This document shows positions 9,084 to 12,172 of a DNA stretch of 12,172 nucleotides, in pieces (positions within the stretch are counted from its first letter, which is position 1; each line of letters begins with the position of its first letter). Below the pieces are notes generated by a model that searched no databases, was not told the origin of the DNA, and was given only the letters and a program-made list of their open reading frames with translations. Origin of the DNA: Euperipatoides rowelli (Eukaryota > Onychophora > Udeonychophora > Euonychophora > Peripatopsidae). Position numbers and translations under genes: made by a program. Location of the stretch: assembly GCA_003024985.2 (NCBI GenBank), contig PXIH01S0008209.1; one strand, given 5' to 3'.

Positions 9084-10047
9084 TAAAAATATAAAATTGA
9101 TTTGTTGAAAAATTATATACAATAAATTTGATGAGAAAAACATAAATATNTACAAATAAAATAAAAGAGTTCCAATGGATCATCAAAAGTTATTATTCAG
9201 TCGTTAAGACTCATCCAGGTTAAAACATAATTACCGTATGATTACTAATAGATGTAATGACTACAATGCTTGCTCTGCCAAAGCACCAANTCNCATTCAT
9301 ATTTATCTGTTCAACACACGATGGAAACAATCAATTTAATCAATAACAGTGAAGCATCGTCATTCCACGAGATAAAGCAACAAGCTTGCAAAATGTTATT
9401 AGTCAGCAGTTTTAGACTTTAAAAGTAATGTAAAAAACAACAAAAAGTAATCTGGAGAATCTAAGAAGGTCAGATTAACAGAGGAAACATCTTCTGTCAA
9501 CAAACCAATTTCCAAATGTTGCTCGATAGGGTCTGGATAGGAAAAACATATGATCACGAGTCTATACATGACGCAGATTATTCCAATCAACTGCTCTAAG
9601 ATCAATTACAGGATAAATCCAACTACTCAAGTTTTCTCCTAATCCAAAATAAAGGGAAAAAACCAAAGGGACATAAATAAAAAATAAAAAAAATAAAAAT
9701 CTGCTTCCTAAGAAACAGAGCGAGCTGCCATTAGCAGACATACAAGGACGATAGCATGGCATCTGAGCCATAATTGTGCTTCATCTTGACATTTATGGGT
9801 ACGGGATACTAAGTTATTCCCACCTTTGAAGGGTTGCCATCCCTTTCTTCACTTATGGAGAATGGTAAAAATAAAAAAGAGGATGGAGAATGAGGAGAGT
9901 TTGAAGAGTCTGCGCAACAACAAAATGTTAACTAGCCTATTGCTTATATAAAGATGATGAGAGATCATGATACTATGTTATATGATCCTCATAATCCAGA
10001 ATGACAAAAGAATTAGCCATGTTCTTTTTTATCAACATGGATTATAA

Positions 10048-10136
10048 AATAAATCTTACATTTGATCAACCTTAAAATTGTAAAAATAAAATAAATTATA
10101 TTTTTGATCATCAGCAGAATAAACCTTAGATTTGAT
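10048..10136 (+). repeat. Short direct repeat, two copies 70 bases apart
   Basis: AATAAATCTTACATTTGAT at 10048-10066 and AATAAACCTTAGATTTGAT at 10118-10136 agree at 17 of 19 positions. The sequence between them is AT-rich and shows no other structure. It may be a small tandem duplication or chance in low-complexity DNA. Confidence 0.4.
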
Positions 10137-10215
10137 AATTATAATTTTGAGTACTCTATAGCACTTTATTTGGAATGGAGGATACTTTATAATATATACA
10201 TAACTATTGCATATA

Positions 10216-10223
10216 GCCTATAC
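10216..10223 (+). repeat. Left target-site duplication of the 927-bp hAT element
   Basis: GCCTATAC, identical to 11151-11158 and directly outside the CAGGGG/CCCCTG ends. Confidence 0.93.
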
Positions 10224-10650
10224 CAGGGGTCTGAAACTTTCGGCTCCGGAACCACATGCGGCTCTTTCAGCAAATTTTGTGGCTCTTTCAAAATTGGCAG
10301 AAGGTTTTTATTTTAATATATAAATTTTAAAAAATGAACAAATTTAATCAAAATGGTTTTTTTTAAGTGTGAACGCCTTTTTTTATTATTCAGCTCCTAA
10401 TACCCACCTCAATACTGTGCATGTGCTGTTGTTTGGTATGAATTTCCCAGCACAGCTCTTGTGAGGGGTTCCCTGAGTTACATGATACCATTTCAGTTCG
10501 TACATATATGTTTATATAGATGGGGGTGTGAGTTTATTTCATTCAGAGAATGTTCATACATAAGTATTAACTAAATAATTAATGCTTCTACCTTTAGTAT
10601 GTAGCATTCTACATAATTTATAATATTTTTAAATAATATATATTTTTGAA

Positions 10651-10749
10651 ATGGTTAGAATGGCAACGAAAAAAAAGCAAAGGAAAGTAGAAAATGAACA
10701 TAGAAAATTTAACGTTGAATGGACCATTTACACTATATGTACAAATTGA
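10651..10749 (+). pseudogene. Transposase N-terminal remnant (ZBED/GTF2IRD2-like hAT)
   Basis: A 32-codon frame begins MVRMATKKKQRKVENE and runs to a TGA at 10747-10749. The pattern of a lysine/arginine-rich start followed by E-x-R-x-F-x-x-E-W-x-x-x-Y is what hAT transposases of the ZBED and GTF2IRD2-like group show just before their BED zinc finger. It starts about 430 bases inside the left end, where a transposase start is expected. The finger itself does not follow in this frame. It is short, so the assignment rests on position as well as pattern. Confidence 0.6.
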
Positions 10750-10858
10750 ATATACGTTAAAAAAAGTCTACTTGTACCAAGTCTGATCCGAGGATATCTT
10801 GGTTGCTGTAGCGCCGAGTCAGAGTGCTTTGCTGACATGATTAGCTCCGCAGGGCTTT

Positions 10859-10969
10859 GAATGGATCAGTTATTTTGCGTTTGTTAGAAATTCAGATGGA
10901 TTTTCAAGTTGTCTCATTTGCAACTATAAATTTTCTAATAATAAAAATCAAATCTTGAAAGACACTTTT
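10859..10969 (+). pseudogene. BED-type zinc finger remnant of a hAT transposase
   Basis: A 37-codon stretch reads EWISYFAFVRNSDG, then CLICNYKFSNNKNQ, ending LKDTF before a TAA at 10970. The W..Y.F segment, about a dozen residues and then C-L-I-C, are the first half of a BED finger, where the two Cys bind zinc; N-x-x-K-R-H would normally follow and supply the His. The expected His is missing (LKDTF), so the finger is broken. It begins about 110 bases after the preceding transposase remnant, in a different frame. Confidence 0.65.
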
Positions 10970-11150
10970 TAACGAAACATAAGAATTTTTCTTAAGAATA
11001 TCTGCTAGCGAATATAGAAAAAAAAAAAAGCAACTTAAATATGGCAGGTAGGGTATTTTTTTCTACGGCTCTTCCATGTTTCTGTTTTTTCATTTTTTTT
11101 TTTTTTTTGTAGATTGGGCTCTTTGTCACTGAAAGATTGCAAGCCCCCTG

Positions 11151-11158
11151 GCCTATAC
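11151..11158 (+). repeat. Right target-site duplication of the 927-bp hAT element
   Basis: GCCTATAC, identical to 10216-10223. Confidence 0.93.
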
Positions 11159-11209
11159 TAAATACTGTTTTTCAAATAATGAGCCTTTAATAGTTTGGCT
11201 TGTAACACA

Positions 11210-11328
11210 ATGACACACACATAAATATCATTAAAGAAATATAACAATAAATAGGAAACCTAACATATTTATTGTTATAACAATCTACTTACAGTATATA
11301 TTTCTTTAAGGATATTTATATGTGTCAT
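11210..11328. repeat. Imperfect palindrome (foldback or MITE-like unit)
   Basis: The left arm 11210-11242 (ATGACACACACATAAATATC, then ATTAAAGAAATAT) pairs with 11298-11328, differing by a two-base gap and two substitutions. Inside it a perfect 11-base stem, AACAATAAATA at 11243-11253 with TATTTATTGTT at 11266-11276, closes a 12-base loop, and about 21 unpaired bases lie on the right side. Two nested stems over 119 bases are more than expected by chance even in AT-rich DNA. It could be a small foldback element. I found no convincing target duplication, so mobility is not shown. Confidence 0.7.
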
Positions 11329-11698
11329 AAAAAATATTCAAACTGTGGTAATAAAAAAATTGGACATAAAATTATTATAAGTGTTTCTAGTCATATAAAA
11401 CTTATAGTCTACTTACATTAATTACAAATATTGCTTTATACCAATCACATCCAAATAAAATATACTACAGTGACAAGTGCAGGTAGGTATATTGGTGTAT
11501 TTTATATCTGGTTTGATGTATTTATGTCAGGAAAATTTAGTATTAAAAATTCCAGACATAATCAATCAAAATTAATTATGTGATTGATTTATTAGCTTTA
11601 GGTTTTGAATGTATATTGATGGTTCCTTATTTATTGGCCTTAGATTGGCACATTTTGTTAGAGTTAATTAGGCTATTTAATGCTTTAGAGTCAGGATT
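11329..11698. other. AT-rich spacer without a supported gene
   Basis: This stretch lies between the palindrome and the last hAT element. It holds no open frame of note. A partial echo of the palindrome's right arm (CTACTTACATTAATTACAAA near 11410) is the only structure I see. Confidence 0.4.
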
Positions 11699-11706
11699 AG
11701 TTTAAG
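11699..11706 (+). repeat. Left target-site duplication of the 368-bp hAT MITE
   Basis: AGTTTAAG, identical to 12075-12082. Confidence 0.93.
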
Positions 11707-12074
11707 CAGGGCCGGATTAAGACTTTGAGTGCCCTAATCATTGAAAGTTTTTGGTGTCCCTTTACTATAAGATAGATAGATATATACATATATATTGGTT
11801 ACCTATCTAGAGGGGGGGGGGGAGGTTTCTCATCCCTGACAGTGTTCATGTATCGGATTGTGCAATAGTCAGGTCAGGCCTCATAATAACAATAAGTATA
11901 ATGATGTGTAACACTAACATCATATTGGGACTTTTAAAATTTTCTCATTCTAATAATTCAGCAGCATTTTTTTATTTTTTGCATGCAAATATTTTTATTT
12001 TATTTCTTATGGTGCCCCAACTTTGCTAATGCCCTAAGCACATCCTTTCTCTGCTATGTGTTAATCCAGCCCTG
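11707..12074 (+). mobile_element. hAT-type MITE (368 bp)
   Basis: The left end CAGGGCCGGATTAA and the reverse complement of the right end, CAGGGCTGGATTAA, match at 13 of 14 bases, and exact 8-bp duplications AGTTTAAG flank the element. Related GCCCTAA motifs lie near both ends (at about 11731 and 12031). It has no coding capacity. The inside carries a short GATA repeat near 11771 and a run of ten or more G near 11812, both prone to length change. Its ends differ from those of the other two hAT elements, so it belongs to a separate family. Confidence 0.93.
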
Positions 12075-12172
12075 AGTTTAAGATTAATACAAAGATTTGT
12101 AATGCTAATAATTTAATCGCTAGATTTGTCTTCAAATGGATTTAAGCATATTTTATTTTAGAAATTTTAATT

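Larger units (their letters stand above)
6792..9086 (+). mobile_element. Decayed non-LTR retrotransposon (CR1/L2/Jockey-like LINE)
   Basis: In the + direction the order is endonuclease start (NIRSIKNKFD), VVMGDVN, a linker, reverse-transcriptase blocks, and the C-terminal blocks typical of these LINEs (LGAIIQNDLKWSKHVDH, then LEKL and QEDMVSFYKI). The order and spacing match an APE-type LINE second ORF, but the total is about 2.3 kb against the roughly 2.7-3 kb expected, so internal deletions are likely, for example between the RT region and the C-terminus. Many stops and frameshifts show that it is long dead. I find no clear 3' tail, target duplication or first ORF. Clade assignment between CR1, L2 and Jockey groups is uncertain. 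Confidence 0.85.
9087..10223. other. Unassigned stretch with N positions
   Basis: N occurs once near 9150 and at two places near 9290. The part from about 9700 to 9930 is more balanced in base composition and of higher complexity than its surroundings. Two overlapping minus-strand open frames (9771-9562 and 9605-9399) cover some of this stretch but encode mainly low-complexity hydrophobic residues and match no family I know. No polymerase III promoter boxes or transposon ends were found. The first part may contain the worn 3' end of the LINE. Confidence 0.45.
10224..11150 (+). mobile_element. hAT element, internally decayed (927 bp), with transposase remnants
   Basis: The left end CAGGGGTCTGAAACTTTC and the reverse complement of the right end, CAGGGGGCTTGCAATCTTTC, form an imperfect terminal inverted repeat, and 8-bp duplications GCCTATAC flank the element. 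Subterminal GGCTCT motifs recur near both ends (GCGGCTCTTTCA and GTGGCTCTTTCA at left; CGGCTCTTCC and GGGCTCTTTG at right), typical of hAT transposase-binding repeats. Inside are the start of a transposase reading frame and a separate BED-finger-like piece on the + strand. At 927 bp it is far too short for a complete transposase of about 600 residues, so it is a deletion derivative. A poly-T run of about 20 lies near 11089-11108. Confidence 0.92.

Noticed and set aside
9399-9771. Two overlapping minus-strand frames that might be one frameshifted gene
   Set aside because: The peptides are hydrophobic and low in complexity, partly from an A/T-rich run near 9670-9700, and match nothing I recognise. 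Mentioned only as part of an unassigned island.
1-12172. CRISPR array, tRNA gene, bacterial operon signals
   Set aside because: No regularly spaced repeats, no tRNA-like cloverleaf with A and B boxes, and no long bacterial-type frames were seen; content is that of an animal genome.

Overview
This is a very AT-rich window (by eye about 30% G+C, not counted) from a draft eukaryotic assembly; it contains three N positions at about 9150-9293. The repeat content (hAT transposons with 8-bp target duplications, a decayed LINE, a decayed large multi-copy invertebrate-type protein) points to an animal, most likely an invertebrate with an AT-rich genome such as a cnidarian, arthropod or mollusc. I cannot name the species. 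I find no intact host gene, no tRNA or rRNA gene, no bacterial-style operon and no CRISPR array. Apart from one possible exon at the left edge, everything recognisable is mobile-element material in different states of decay.

Region 1 (about 110-4393) holds the most interesting object. A decayed reading frame on the + strand (about 341-3919) belongs to a large protein family that I recognise from memory as repeated in many invertebrate genomes. It has several family blocks, an acidic motif series resembling FEN1/XPG nucleases, an LPPT block and a cysteine-rich C-terminus. It sits between two diverged inverted arms (137-300 and 4241-4393), which makes it look like a transposon with long inverted repeats; an Academ-like (XPG-nuclease-bearing) element is my best guess. 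The arms look protein-coding when read outward, and the left one ends at a consensus splice donor, so they may instead be exon copies. A 730-bp non-autonomous hAT element (1555-2284) landed inside the reading frame and left an exact 8-bp target duplication; the frame continues across the empty site.

Region 2 (4394-6791) is AT-rich sequence with a G/A-rich patch and no supported gene. Region 3 (6792-about 9086) is a decayed non-LTR retrotransposon of CR1/L2/Jockey type on the + strand, with recognisable endonuclease, reverse transcriptase and C-terminal blocks but many stops and frameshifts and a destroyed YADD motif. Region 4 (9087-10223) is unassigned.

Region 5 (10224-12172) holds two further hAT-type insertions with exact 8-bp duplications. 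The 927-bp element at 10224-11150 keeps remnants of a BED-finger transposase N-terminus, and the 368-bp element at 11707-12074 is a short MITE. An imperfect palindrome lies between them at 11210-11328. The three hAT elements have different ends, so at least three transposase families were active in this lineage.
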